A stretch of 64,000 nt of DNA. It comes from Alkalibacillus salilacus (GTDB lineage Bacteria > Bacillota > Bacilli > Bacillales > Alkalibacillaceae). The translations under genes were made by a program, and so were the position numbers. Positions 55,403 through 63,924 of the stretch are shown in pieces. The stretch's first letter is position 1; each line of letters begins with the position of its first letter. The stretch lies in assembly GCF_030812915.1 (NCBI RefSeq), contig NZ_JAUSTQ010000003.1, positions 1-64,000 on the forward strand, given 5' to 3'. A model generated the notes under the pieces. It was given only the letters and a program-made list of their open reading frames with translations, was not told where the DNA came from and did not search any database.

Positions 55403-55636
55403 TTAATGTTTTTTATTATTTTCTTGCTCTTGCTTTAATTTATCAGGTGTTACATCCTGTCCTTCTGGGTCCACGACTTTCATGGACTGTAATTGGCCTT
55501 TAAATGATGAACGGAATGCTTTTAAGTATTCTTGGCGTAGTTCCTGTTGTTCCTTCTCTTCTTTCTTATTTAATCCTTTGGTCTTCTTTTTGTTTGCCAG
55601 TTCATTAATCCGGTCAAGTTTATTTTGAGATAACAT
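55403..55636 (-). CDS. ynzC: DUF896 family protein YnzC
   Basis: The 77-residue protein has the DUF896 core LDRINELANKKKTKGLNKKEEKEQQELRQEYLKAF, a helical hairpin. In B. subtilis YnzC is controlled by LexA. It lies between lexA and tkt, as in B. subtilis, but the cell-division inhibitor yneA and recombinase yneB are missing from this interval. AAAGGAG precedes the start. Confidence 0.93.
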   Translation of the reverse strand: MLSQNKLDRINELANKKKTKGLNKKEEKEQQELRQEYLKAFRSSFKGQLQSMKVVDPEGQDVTPDKLKQEQENNKKH

Positions 55637-55742
55637 TATGATACTCCTTTTGCCTTTATCCTTTTATATTGCCTTAAATTTTCTATTCCAAACTTTATTT
55701 TAAATCGTACACCATGTAAAAACAAGAATTGTGTTCAAAACA

Positions 55743-55756
55743 CGAACGAACGTTTG
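55743..55756. promoter_or_regulatory. LexA/SOS box with overlapping lexA promoter
   Basis: CGAACGAACGTTTG matches the Bacillus SOS box CGAACnnnnGTTYG. The lexA -35 TTGTTT (55754-55759) overlaps it, and TATAAT lies at 55777-55782, giving a 17-base spacer. This indicates lexA autoregulation. Confidence 0.85.
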
Positions 55757-55837
55757 TTTTTTGTGTGAATAGTTGGTATAATGTAACTATTATTAGGAAG
55801 CTATTCTATCATGGGATATGGTGATGAGGTGAGCGGA

Positions 55838-56458
55838 ATGACAAAATTATCAAAACGACAAAAACAAATTTATGAGTTTATTTCGGAAGAAGTCCGAGCG
55901 AAAGGGTATCCACCATCTGTTCGTGAAATTGCTGAAGCTGTTGGTTTAGCATCCAGTTCAACAGTTCATGGACATTTATCACGATTAGAAGAGAAAGGTT
56001 ATATCCGACGTGATCCAACCAAGCCACGTGCAATCGAAATCACACATGAAGATCAACAAACCGTACAAGAGCGCCATGCTATGTACGCACCACTGATTGG
56101 TAAAGTAACAGCGGGTGAACCTATTACAGCTATAGAGAATATCGAGGAATATATTCCTTTACCTAATACTCAAGCAACAGTTGATGATGATGTGTTCATT
56201 TTATCAATTCAAGGTGACAGTATGATTGAAGCCGGTATTCTGAATGATGACTTAGTTATCGTACGTAAGCAAGCCACAGCAGCAAATGGTGATATTGTTG
56301 TTGCTATGACTGAACAAGATGAAGCTACGGTCAAGCGTTTTTTCCAAGACAGCCATCAATATCGCCTTGAACCAGAAAATACATCCATGGAACCCATCAT
56401 TTTAGATCACGTCACTATTTTAGGCAAAGTGATTGGCGTTTACCGTGATATTCATTAA
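55838..56458 (+). CDS. lexA: LexA repressor
   Basis: The 206-residue SOS repressor has an N-terminal winged helix ([48 protein letters not shown]) and a self-cleaving C-terminal peptidase domain. The cleavage site is Ala-Gly in KVTAGEPI, the nucleophile is Ser in [11 protein letters not shown], and the base is Lys in EATVKRFF. I chose the ATG at 55838, preceded by GAGGTG; the longer frame at 55811 is unlikely. Its promoter carries an SOS box. Confidence 0.96.
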   Translation: MTKLSKRQKQIYEFISEEVRAKGYPPSVREIAEAVGLASSSTVHGHLSRLEEKGYIRRDPTKPRAIEITHEDQQTVQERHAMYAPLIGKVTAGEPITAIENIEEYIPLPNTQATVDDDVFILSIQGDSMIEAGILNDDLVIVRKQATAANGDIVVAMTEQDEATVKRFFQDSHQYRLEPENTSMEPIILDHVTILGKVIGVYRDIH

Positions 56459-56460
56459 TA

Positions 56461-56492
56461 AAACCCGCGTATGTTAAAACATACGCGGGTTT
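56461..56492. terminator. bidirectional terminator between lexA and the Y-family polymerase gene
   Basis: AAACCCGCGTATG pairs perfectly with CATACGCGGGTTT. Confidence 0.9.
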
Positions 56493-57747
56493 ATTCGTAA
56501 TGCCCACCAATCTTTTGACCACGATCGAGTGCGATTCCTCCCGATGTATAACTGCTAGCTCGCAATATAGCAGTCGAACCAAATCGCTCGCGGATATGAT
56601 CGACCGCTTCATTTAGCTGTTTCCTATCAGCACGATTATCAAATAAACTGAGTTGTGTCCCAATATCATCCGTTAAATTGGTTAAAGTAACGGATGCTTT
56701 ACGAATATGAGCGCCATCAGTATGAAACTCTTCAAACAATTGCATACACACATCATACATTTCCATCGTGTCATTTGTCGGAACATCAATCGACCGAGAA
56801 CGACTAAAATGTTGCCCTATTTCATCTGTATAACGAATCGCCAAATGTATTGTACGTCCTGCACGGTCATCACGCCTCGCTCTCCGGCATGCTTCATCAC
56901 ATAAATCAAGGAGACAGGCTTTGATTTCATCCTCAGTATAATCCCGAAGTAGCGTGATGCCATGACCGTACCCTTTTTGTTCTGTCTTGGTGAATTGGCC
57001 AATCACAGGACTTAAGTCAATTCCCCATGCATGCCAGTACAATTGTTCGCCCATAATGCCGAAGCGTTTTTTTAAATGTGATTGCGAAAATTGAGCTAAG
57101 TCCCCTAAGGTCACGATCCCCATACGATTAAGATGACCTTTCATTTTAGAACCAATTCCCCAAATGTTTTCGATTTCAATCGGCCACAGTTTGTCTGCGA
57201 CCTGTTCATAACGACATTCACTGATCCCATTCGGTGATTTTTTCGCATGTAAGTCCATCACTACTTTCGCCAGAAACTTATTATCACCAATGCCAATGAC
57301 CGAATCAATCCCAAATTGTTCGTGAATACTCGATTTAACTTTTTCTGCGATCGTGTGAGTTGATCCATATAAAGGTTCTAAACCATCGACTGTTAACCAT
57401 AATTCGTCAACAGAATAGACATGAATCGCTTCTTTTGGAACAAAGTGCATCATTAATTTTGTAATCTCTAAGGATACTGTTAAATAATCACCCATATGAG
57501 CTGGGGCAATCACGATATTAGAGTCTTCAGGCAGCTCAAAATAACGACTCACATTGCTGATACCGTGTTTCTTTTTCAAAGCAGGAGATGCAGCCAACAC
57601 AATACTGCCACGTCGATTCGGATCACCAACAACAGCTAATAGTGCTGTTTGCGGATTGAGTCCTCTTTTCATGCATTCAACACTCGCATAAAATGAACGC
57701 ATATCAATACAAAGAACATCATGCCTCGGGTATAAACGATAATCCAT
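56491..57747 (-). CDS. uvrX: Y-family DNA polymerase (UvrX/YqjW type)
   Basis: The 418-residue lesion-bypass polymerase has CIDMRSFYASVEC as its first catalytic motif and VYSVDELWLTVDG as the second, both with their metal-binding acids. GIGDNKFLAKVVMDLHAKK and the helix-hairpin-helix IWGIGSKMKGHLNRMGI follow. A C-terminal clamp-binding motif QLSLFD is present. It ends the SOS-controlled operon with the YolD-like and WYL-like genes upstream. Confidence 0.92.
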   Translation of the reverse strand: MDYRLYPRHDVLCIDMRSFYASVECMKRGLNPQTALLAVVGDPNRRGSIVLAASPALKKKHGISNVSRYFELPEDSNIVIAPAHMGDYLTVSLEITKLMMHFVPKEAIHVYSVDELWLTVDGLEPLYGSTHTIAEKVKSSIHEQFGIDSVIGIGDNKFLAKVVMDLHAKKSPNGISECRYEQVADKLWPIEIENIWGIGSKMKGHLNRMGIVTLGDLAQFSQSHLKKRFGIMGEQLYWHAWGIDLSPVIGQFTKTEQKGYGHGITLLRDYTEDEIKACLLDLCDEACRRARRDDRAGRTIHLAIRYTDEIGQHFSRSRSIDVPTNDTMEMYDVCMQLFEEFHTDGAHIRKASVTLTNLTDDIGTQLSLFDNRADRKQLNEAVDHIRERFGSTAILRASSYTSGGIALDRGQKIGGHYE

Positions 57748-57760
57748 TATAGCGACACCT

Positions 57761-58090
57761 TTATTCCATCATATCTTTAATATGTCTGAGGGGAATCCAT
57801 TCACGTTCATCATCCATCGTTTGAATTCGCACGGCTTGATCCTGTTTACTCCAGTCTAGAACCCATCCGTTCATCTCTCGAAATTCATTAGCTTTATAAT
57901 AAACAATATGAATAGGTTGCCCCGTTTGATAAGCCTCGGTTAACACATGAATATAATAACTAAGCTGTTGGTCGTCTAACATTGGTGGTTGTCGATCGTT
58001 TTGTACTTGCCATATATCTTGAAGTGCATCAACATGCTCTGGAAGCATGAGTGACGTCCATTTAATACTGCCGCGATCATGGTGCATCAT
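57761..58090 (-). CDS. YolD-like family protein
   Basis: The 109-residue protein carries the YolD motif DRGSIKWTSLMLPEHVDALQDIW and a second PIHIVYYKANEFREMNGWV segment. YolD-like proteins are usually encoded with Y-family polymerases, as here, and may modulate them; the mechanism is not known. The start at 58090 follows GGAGG; the longer frame to 58129 has no ribosome site and would overlap the preceding gene. Confidence 0.9.
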   Translation of the reverse strand: MMHHDRGSIKWTSLMLPEHVDALQDIWQVQNDRQPPMLDDQQLSYYIHVLTEAYQTGQPIHIVYYKANEFREMNGWVLDWSKQDQAVRIQTMDDEREWIPLRHIKDMME

Positions 58091-58094
58091 GAGT

Positions 58095-58322
58095 TTAAGC
58101 CTCCATTTGTTTACTTTGATTGTGATCAATCGGATAAATAGCTAAGATATTAGCTTTTTGAAAGGAACGAACAGCCTGCCGTGTAAAACAATAAGCAAGA
58201 ATTCGATGATCTTCCATTTTAATAATCGTCACCGTTCGTTGCGTCATATTATTGTGATGATCAATGTAGACCATTTCTAATTTCTTATTGTAACGAAGTG
58301 ATGATGGTAATAACTGTCCCAT
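58095..58322 (-). CDS. short WYL-like domain protein in the SOS polymerase operon
   Basis: The 75-residue protein resembles an isolated WYL-type domain (LEMVYIDHHNNMTQRTVTIIKMEDHRILAYCFTRQAVRSFQKANIL). Its role is unknown, but it is the first gene of the operon and follows an SOS box. GAGGAGG precedes the ATG. The call rests on pattern resemblance only. Confidence 0.75.
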   Translation of the reverse strand: MGQLLPSSLRYNKKLEMVYIDHHNNMTQRTVTIIKMEDHRILAYCFTRQAVRSFQKANILAIYPIDHNQSKQMEA

Positions 58323-58344
58323 AATTGATAACCTCCTCGATATA

Positions 58345-58358
58345 AGAACGTTTGTTCG
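58345..58358. promoter_or_regulatory. LexA/SOS box of the Y-family polymerase operon
   Basis: AGAACGTTTGTTCG is, read on the minus strand, CGAACAAACGTTCT, matching CGAACnnnnGTTC. It lies between the -10 box and the first gene. Confidence 0.8.
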
Positions 58359-58359
58359 T

Positions 58360-58389
58360 ATTATAGCATCCCCTCCTTCTTAAAAGCAA
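58360..58389 (-). promoter_or_regulatory. sigmaA promoter of the Y-family polymerase operon
   Basis: Minus-strand TTGCTT (58389-58384) and TATAAT (58365-58360) are separated by 18 bases, and the SOS box follows directly. Confidence 0.65.
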
Positions 58390-58460
58390 TACATTTTATA
58401 CCCTTCCACTAAATAACAATTAAATGGTCATAAATTCTTTACAAGGATCTTAATACAGTT

Positions 58461-58489
58461 TTTACTTTTCGAGCTAGGGAATTTATAAT
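58461..58489 (+). promoter_or_regulatory. candidate promoter of the DinB-like gene
   Basis: TTTACT and TATAAT are separated by 17 bases. Between it and the gene is a short reading frame (58507-58554) of about 15 codons that may be nothing. Confidence 0.45.
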
Positions 58490-58575
58490 ATATGTGAGGA
58501 AATAGGATGTTTACTCGTAAGTTAGCCAATGGGGTGACAGTCAATTTTATTTAAAATTATTATTTAAGGAGTTGA

Positions 58576-59034
58576 TTGGTATTGGAACACTTCAAAAATA
58601 TGTTTAACCATTTGTACTGGTCTAATAACAAGATTCTAGAGTGCTTACACAATAATGACAATAAAAACGCTAGGAGGTTATTCGCACATATTTTGTATGC
58701 TGAACAAGTATGGTTTGCAAGATTGAAAAAGGAGACCTCTCCACTTTCATCGTTATGGGTGGAGGATATCAATGTTGCGGAATGTGCAAAACTTGCCTAC
58801 GAAAACGAGTTGAGTTATACAACATATATAAATCAGTTAAATAACTCTGATTTAGAGCAGTCAATAACATATCAAAATAGCCAAGGATTAGAATTTGAAA
58901 CTCCAATTAAAGAAGTTCTCACCCATGTTGTTCTCCATGGTCAATATCATCGCGGACAAATCAATTTACATTTACGTATAAATGGTGACAAACCAGTTAA
59001 TGTCGATTATATTACCTATAATAGAAATAGGTAA
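58576..59034 (+). CDS. DinB/YfiT-family four-helix protein
   Basis: The 152-residue protein belongs to the DinB-like superfamily of metal-binding four-helix bundles. The metal histidines are visible at HILYAEQVWFARL (about 36) and HVVLHGQYHRGQINLHL near the end. Such proteins are often thiol-dependent transferases; no substrate can be named. TTG at 58576 lies 4 nt after AAGGAG. TTG at 58582, giving MEHFKNMF, is an equally likely start. It is transcribed away from the SOS operon. Confidence 0.85.
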   Translation: MVLEHFKNMFNHLYWSNNKILECLHNNDNKNARRLFAHILYAEQVWFARLKKETSPLSSLWVEDINVAECAKLAYENELSYTTYINQLNNSDLEQSITYQNSQGLEFETPIKEVLTHVVLHGQYHRGQINLHLRINGDKPVNVDYITYNRNR

Positions 59035-59046
59035 CTTAATTAAAGT

Positions 59047-59069
59047 CGAGCTGGTGCAGCACCAGCTCG
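59047..59069. repeat. perfect palindrome after the DinB-like gene
   Basis: CGAGCTGGTGC and GCACCAGCTCG are separated by a single A. No T run follows, so it is a stable structure rather than a canonical terminator. The rest of 59070-59389 holds no clear gene. Confidence 0.5.
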
Positions 59070-59389
59070 GCCCCCTACTGGGTATTAAGGCTAAATTAAA
59101 TAAACTAATTTTTAAATATTCACCTATGCTAAAATAACTTTGATTGAGGTTCTTGCAATTGATGTAAAGCGTTCTACAAGCGAAGCTCTTTTGCATAAAT
59201 CATAACAACATCAACATCCACCCCGTTTGATTAATTCCACAATTTTTTGCTTTAAGGATTCATCTACACACATCTTTTTTTATACCTTTCCGTAGTATCT
59301 ACTTTATAATAAGTTCATTTCTTTTCCGTATATTTCTACTCTTAATATAAACACTATTATTGCCAGTAATTTAATTAAGGAGTGGTTAT

Positions 59390-60241
59390 TTGTTTTATCA
59401 CGTAAAGGAACTTCAATACAACGCGAAACCATCAAAACCAGACGCTGTTTATGCCAAGAAACTACAAGAAATACTAGGTGGACAGTATGGTGAAATGACG
59501 GTTATGATGCAGTATCTATTTCAAGGATGGAACTGTCGAGCAGAAAACAAATATAAAGATATGATTATGGATATCGCAACGGAAGAAATTGCCCACGTAG
59601 AAATGATCGCTAACATGATTGCACAACTTCTAGATGGCGCTCCAGCAAATGATCAAGAACAAGCTGCGAAAGATCCTGCAGTCGAAGCCGTATTAGGCGG
59701 TATGAACCCTCAACATGCTATCGTCAACGGCTTAGGTGCCCAACCGAACGATAGCGTCGGTTACCCTTGGTCAGCTCGCTATACGGTAGGTAGCGGAAAT
59801 TTACTTGCTGATTTCCGTGCTAATTTAAACGCCGAGTCACAAGGAAGACTACAAGTATGCCGACTTTATGAAATGACGACAGACCCTGGTGTTAGAGATA
59901 TGCTTTCCTTCCTCATTGCTCGTGACAAGATGCACCAAAATCAATGGATGGCAGCTATTGAAGAATTAGAAAGAACTCAGGATGCTGTCGTACCAAGTAC
60001 ATTCAATCCACAACATGAAAAACAAGAAGTAGCTTATACTTTCTATAGCTTCTCTGAAGGCACAGAGAGTCAACAAGGAAGCTGGGCAAACGGTCCTACA
60101 ATGGATGGAAAAGGAACATTTGAATATATCCAAAACCCAGAACCAATGGGACAAATTCCAAACCTTAAACCTGGACCACCTTTCATTCACGGGACTCCAC
60201 CGACAAACTTGAAAAACGGTGAGCAATCCCCTCCTCAATAA
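59390..60241 (+). CDS. manganese catalase (dimanganese, KatN-like)
   Basis: The 283-residue ferritin-like enzyme breaks down hydrogen peroxide with two manganese ions. KLQEILGGQYGEMTVMMQYLFQGWNC holds the first ligand helix and ATEEIAHVEMIANMIAQLLDG the second. DFRANLNAESQGRLQVCRLYEMTTDPGVRDMLSFLIARDKMHQNQW holds the others. Related proteins such as CotJC occur in spore coats, but this full-length form may be cytoplasmic. It starts at TTG 59390, 7 nt after AAGGAG. It is followed by a strong terminator. Confidence 0.93.
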   Translation: MFYHVKELQYNAKPSKPDAVYAKKLQEILGGQYGEMTVMMQYLFQGWNCRAENKYKDMIMDIATEEIAHVEMIANMIAQLLDGAPANDQEQAAKDPAVEAVLGGMNPQHAIVNGLGAQPNDSVGYPWSARYTVGSGNLLADFRANLNAESQGRLQVCRLYEMTTDPGVRDMLSFLIARDKMHQNQWMAAIEELERTQDAVVPSTFNPQHEKQEVAYTFYSFSEGTESQQGSWANGPTMDGKGTFEYIQNPEPMGQIPNLKPGPPFIHGTPPTNLKNGEQSPPQ

Positions 60242-60247
60242 TTTAAT

Positions 60248-60284
60248 AACAACACCCAGAGTTTTTGCACTTTGGGTGTTGTTT
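60248..60284 (+). terminator. terminator of the manganese catalase gene
   Basis: AACAACACCCA pairs perfectly with TGGGTGTTGTT, followed by T-rich sequence. Confidence 0.85.
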
Positions 60285-60414
60285 CTAATGCTACAGAATA
60301 AGTCGGTAGCAATTCGTTTGGGTTTATTAAAATGCTTTCCCCTTTAGTCCCAACAACTGATTCTTGCTATTTAGTTTCTAATGATATTAAACAAAACTTA
60401 AAGGAGATCTATAT

Positions 60415-61113
60415 ATGCCTATAATAGAATTGATATCTAGGCTAGCTATTGCGTTCATTACCTTGTTAGTCCTAACAAGGCTAATGGGAAGAAAAGAAAT
60501 CGCACAATTGACCTTTTTTAATTTTGTATCAGCAATATCGATCGGTACTATAGGTGCTTCTCTTGCGATTGACTCATCATTTAGCGTTACAAATGGAATA
60601 ATAGCATTATTAACTTGGAGTGCCTTTACAATTTTTATTGGCTTTTTGGATTTAAAATCCCCACTATTTCGAAATACCGTTGAAGGGCAACCGGTAATCC
60701 TTATACAAAAAGGTGAGATTATGGATAAAGCTCTTCAAAAAGTACGATTAGACCTCGATGCTTTAAACACGTTATTACGCAAAAAGAATGTCTTTGAAAT
60801 ATCCGATGTAGATTATGCAATTTTTGAAACAGACGGAACGCTTTCAGTTATGAAAAAAGAAACCAAGCAACCTTTAACTAAAGGGAATATGAACATTACA
60901 CAAGCAACTGATATGACATTCCCTACCTCTGCATCTGTAATTTCAGATGGTAAGATTCAAGAAAAAAACCTTAAAAAGTTGAATATTGATAATGAATGGG
61001 TAGAGCAACAATTAAGACTATCAGGGATCAATTCCATTTCAGATGTGTTCTATGCTGAAGTTCAGAAAGATGGAACGTTATATATTGATACCAATAATGA
61101 CAGTTCACTCTAG
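60415..61113 (+). CDS. DUF421 family membrane protein (YetF/YdfS-like)
   Basis: The 232-residue protein has two or three N-terminal membrane helices and the family signature RLMGRKEIAQLTFFNFVSAISIGTIGASLA. The YetF C-terminal domain follows (GQPVILIQKGEIMDKALQKVRLDLDALNTLLRKKNVFEISDVDYAIFETDGTLSV). In Bacillus, related proteins affect spore properties. Function is unproven. AAAGGAG precedes the start. Confidence 0.9.
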   Translation: MPIIELISRLAIAFITLLVLTRLMGRKEIAQLTFFNFVSAISIGTIGASLAIDSSFSVTNGIIALLTWSAFTIFIGFLDLKSPLFRNTVEGQPVILIQKGEIMDKALQKVRLDLDALNTLLRKKNVFEISDVDYAIFETDGTLSVMKKETKQPLTKGNMNITQATDMTFPTSASVISDGKIQEKNLKKLNIDNEWVEQQLRLSGINSISDVFYAEVQKDGTLYIDTNNDSSL

Positions 61114-61146
61114 CTCATTGCTATTAGATCACAGCAGATGTTTATT

Positions 61147-61180
61147 CATACACTTAAAAGCAGGAATATTTAAGTGTATG
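61147..61180 (+). terminator. stem-loop after the DUF421 gene
   Basis: CATACACTTAAA (61147-61158) pairs perfectly with TTTAAGTGTATG (61169-61180), followed by GACAATTTT. Confidence 0.65.
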
Positions 61181-61277
61181 GACAATTTTATGGAAAACAA
61201 TAGTTCCTAACGACTTTTTCAAAATTTACCGTAGAACAACCCCCCTTAAACTTTGATATGGTAAGGCGTCCCACACT

Positions 61278-61312
61278 TAAAAAAACTCTTAGCAACAAGG
61301 GTTGCTAAGAGT
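61278..61312 (-). terminator. orphan terminator in minus-strand orientation
   Basis: ACTCTTAGCAAC (61285-61296) pairs perfectly with GTTGCTAAGAGT (61301-61312), and on the minus strand a run of seven T follows. No minus-strand gene lies upstream of it in the window. The rest of the 61114-61400 gap holds nothing else. Confidence 0.7.
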
Positions 61313-61400
61313 GAGAATGAGTTAAACTGATTCAAAAGAATTTTCCTCTTTTCTGTATATTACTACCTTTTATTTAAATATTACTAAGGAGTGATTCAAA

Positions 61401-62663
61401 ATGCCATACAAAGAACAAATCCCAATTGATAAAGGCATAGATAATAGCTTAGCCATGATGAGAGAAGGCTATTTATACATATCAAATCGACGGAAGCGTT
61501 TTGGAAAAGATATTTTTGAAACTCGGTTGTTAGGCGGACAAAAAGCGGTTTGTATTGCAGGAGAAGAAGCTGTTAAAGTTTTTTATGATGAGTCAAAAAT
61601 TAAGAGACAAGGTGCAGCACCAAAAAGAATTAGACAAACTTTATTCGGCGAAAAGGCGATACAAACAATAGATGATACTAGTCACAAACATCGAAAACAA
61701 TTATTTATGTCGTTGATGACGGAAAAACAGCTACAAGATGTTGTAAATATCTTCAAGAAAGAATGGGCATCAGCTATTGATAAATGGGAAAGTGAGAATG
61801 AAGTCATTTTATACCATGAGGTAACTAAAATATTAGCTATTACAGCTTGTAAATGGGCAGGTGTACCGTTATCTCAAAGTGATGCGAGCCTAAGAGCCAG
61901 TCAATTAGAGAAGTTATTCGATTCCGCTGCAGCCATTGGTCCAAGACATTGGAAGGGAAGACAAGCTCGTAATGCTTTAGAATTGTGGCTTCAAAAAATA
62001 ATTAAGGATGTTCGCAATAGTAAACTTGAAACACCGGAAGAAACAGCATTACACCGTATGGCTTGGTATCGCGATACGAATGGAAAACTTTTAAATACCG
62101 AGGTAACCGCAGTAGAGGTCCTCAATATTTTACGTCCTATTGTAGCCATATCAGTATATATTGTATTTGCCGCATTAGCATTATTTGAAAACCCAGAGGA
62201 GAAGGAAAAGCTTTTAAATGGCGATGAGGATGTCTTTGAATTGTTTATTCAAGAAGTTCGTCGGTATTATCCTTTTTTCCCTTTTACCACAGGAAGGGTA
62301 CGTGAAAATTTTCTTTGGAAGGGCCATGATTTTAAAAAAGAGAGCCTTGTGTTATTAGATATTTATGGGACAAATCACCATCCTAATTTATGGGATAACC
62401 CTGAACAATTTACACCTGACCGTTTTAAAGAAAGAGAAGAAAGTCCATACGATCTTATTCCTCAAGGGGGCGGGGATTATTATAAGGGGCATCGATGTCC
62501 TGGAGAATGGCTAACTGTTGAAGTAATGAAATCCAGTTTAGATTTGCTCGTTAATCATATGGAATATAACGTACCTAAACAGCAGAATTTACGTTATAGC
62601 ATGATGCGAATACCAAGCTTGCCTAAAGACAGATTTATAATGGATCGAGTGAAGAAAGTCTAA
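61401..62663 (+). CDS. cypC: cytochrome P450 of the CYP152 fatty-acid peroxygenase family (CypC-like)
   Basis: The 420-residue enzyme hydroxylates fatty acids with hydrogen peroxide. DKGIDNSLAMMREGYLYISNRRKRFGKDIFETRLL at the start is typical of B. subtilis CypC. LRPIVAISVYIVFAALAL contains the active-site Arg-Pro that binds the fatty-acid carboxylate in place of the usual acid-alcohol pair. EVRRYYPFFPFTTGRVRENF is the K helix region, and the heme ligand is Cys in GGGDYYKGHRCPGEWLT. A good ribosome site (AAGGAGTG) precedes the ATG. Confidence 0.93.
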   Translation: MPYKEQIPIDKGIDNSLAMMREGYLYISNRRKRFGKDIFETRLLGGQKAVCIAGEEAVKVFYDESKIKRQGAAPKRIRQTLFGEKAIQTIDDTSHKHRKQLFMSLMTEKQLQDVVNIFKKEWASAIDKWESENEVILYHEVTKILAITACKWAGVPLSQSDASLRASQLEKLFDSAAAIGPRHWKGRQARNALELWLQKIIKDVRNSKLETPEETALHRMAWYRDTNGKLLNTEVTAVEVLNILRPIVAISVYIVFAALALFENPEEKEKLLNGDEDVFELFIQEVRRYYPFFPFTTGRVRENFLWKGHDFKKESLVLLDIYGTNHHPNLWDNPEQFTPDRFKEREESPYDLIPQGGGDYYKGHRCPGEWLTVEVMKSSLDLLVNHMEYNVPKQQNLRYSMMRIPSLPKDRFIMDRVKKV

Positions 62664-62686
62664 GAGATGCATGGAATAAATAATAC

Positions 62687-62717
62687 ACACGTTAATTAAT
62701 TGTTGGAATTAGCGTGT
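62687..62717 (+). terminator. weak stem-loop after cypC
   Basis: ACACGTTAATT pairs with AATTAGCGTGT with one G-T pair. There is only a poor T run. Confidence 0.45.
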
Positions 62718-62766
62718 ATATGTCTTATTGTATCAAGTTTACTGACAAACAAACCTAAAGATAATG

Positions 62767-62807
62767 AAAAGCATGATATCATCTATTTCAGATAATATCA
62801 TGCTTTT
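62767..62807. terminator. strong stem-loop terminator
   Basis: AAAAGCATGATAT pairs perfectly with ATATCATGCTTTT. It could end the cypC transcript or that of the broken minus-strand gene. Confidence 0.8.
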
Positions 62808-62872
62808 GCCGTTCGTGCATGAGCGATTAAGTTTTTATGTTTGAGTAAAAGCATTGAGAAAATATATAGAGT

Positions 62873-63115
62873 TTACAAATAATAATCTAATAAACCTCCC
62901 GCAATTATTAACGCGACTCCCGAAATCAAATGCACCTTCTTCTCACTAACTTCAGTATACTCAAACATTATAAAGAAAACTAAAACTGTCCCTAGAAATT
63001 GAATTGGCGATAACAAATAATTTCCATTTTGAAGATATAAAAAATCAAGCCTTTAATAAATACCCGAAACCAAGCCTAAGGCAAATATGTATATAGGGAT
63101 TCTAAGATTAATCAT
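62873..63115 (-). pseudogene. small membrane protein gene with an in-frame TAA stop
   Basis: The minus-strand frame from ATG 63115, with GGGAG before it, runs MINLRIPIYIFALGLVSGIY, then meets TAA at 63055-63053. It continues in the same frame with a hydrophobic stretch (LLSPIQFLGTVLVFFIMF, and later VHLISGVALIIAGGLL) to a natural stop at 62873. The two pieces read as one membrane protein of about 80 residues interrupted by a single nonsense codon. TAA is not read as selenocysteine, so this is a decaying gene. Family is unknown. Confidence 0.55.
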
Positions 63116-63352
63116 CAAGCTCCCTCAATAAATTGGTTATTTATCCTTAATAAAAAATTGCTTGGCAAATCCATTTATCTAAATTATGCTTTGCTAGTAT
63201 TCATATTTTTTTATCATTTATAGTATACACTCATTATTTGTAACCAACATACTGTGAAGATCAATCGATAAATATTTCATCGTATTGAGATATTTTATGA
63301 AAAGCCGTATCATTAAATTAGTTTGATATGGAGGTTTCTGAGGAGGTCAAAT

Positions 63353-63538
63353 ATGCTTTTACTACTTGTTTACCTAATGTGGTTATTTATGCCTTTCGTT
63401 TTTGGGTTATTAATTTACATCATATATCATAATCTTCGCAGACCAAAAAATACAACTTCTTGGATTCTTATATGTTCAACTTCTATCATACTAACTTTCT
63501 TGGTATGGCAGTCATTGGGTGAACTTAATTTAATATAA
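63353..63538 (+). CDS. small membrane protein (61 aa)
   Basis: A 61-residue protein with two hydrophobic helices (LLLLVYLMWLFMPFVFGLLI and SWILICSTSIILTFLVW) around a basic loop HNLRRPKN. I do not recognise it. The ATG at 63353 follows GAGGAGG; an upstream in-frame start at 63323 lacks a ribosome site. Confidence 0.6.
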   Translation: MLLLLVYLMWLFMPFVFGLLIYIIYHNLRRPKNTTSWILICSTSIILTFLVWQSLGELNLI

Positions 63539-63698
63539 TATCTTTAAATATTTCTTGATTCGTATAGGTGGATTGATTTAAAAATCTAGTCCTCATGCGT
63601 TTGTCGAATGAATTGTTTAATTCACATTATGATTGAAGTCTCATGAACTAATCTTAAAAACATTTACTGCTACGCTAAAATAATTTCGGAGGGATAAA

Positions 63699-63863
63699 AT
63701 GACTTACAATCTATTTCTTTTACTAATAGTCGGTGGTTTCTTAGGTTTTCTGATATATGGGTTCTTGGGTGCTCTGCTAGGTTTAATCCTTGGCACACTC
63801 ATAAATATTTCAATGGAATTCCGAGAACTTAACGAGAAATTTAATAATAGAACGGAGTCATAG
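63699..63863 (+). CDS. small membrane protein (54 aa)
   Basis: This short frame encodes MTYNLFLLLIVGGFLGFLIY, then a glycine-rich second hydrophobic stretch (GFLGALLGLILGTLIN) and a polar tail ending NNRTES. GGAGGG lies 7 nt before the ATG. Function is unknown. It is shorter than many gene finders accept. Confidence 0.65.
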   Translation: MTYNLFLLLIVGGFLGFLIYGFLGALLGLILGTLINISMEFRELNEKFNNRTES

Positions 63864-63885
63864 AGTGGCTACCTTCTAAAATTAC

Positions 63886-63915
63886 AAAACCCCTTACCAA
63901 CTAAATGGCAAGGGG
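63886..63915 (-). terminator. terminator behind the displaced glnA 3' end
   Basis: CCCCTTACCA pairs with TGGCAAGGGG (one mismatch), and on the minus strand GGGG is followed by a TTTT tract. It lies 10 bases beyond the glnA stop codon, in the orientation that would end glnA. Confidence 0.75.
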
Positions 63916-63924
63916 CAACACACT

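Noticed and set aside
58507-58554. 15-codon frame after the DinB-like promoter (MFTRKLANGVTVNFI)
   Set aside because: Too short and no attenuator structure to support a leader peptide.
58972-59196. 74-residue minus-strand frame after the DinB-like gene
   Set aside because: Overlaps DinB-like coding region in antisense; no family resemblance.
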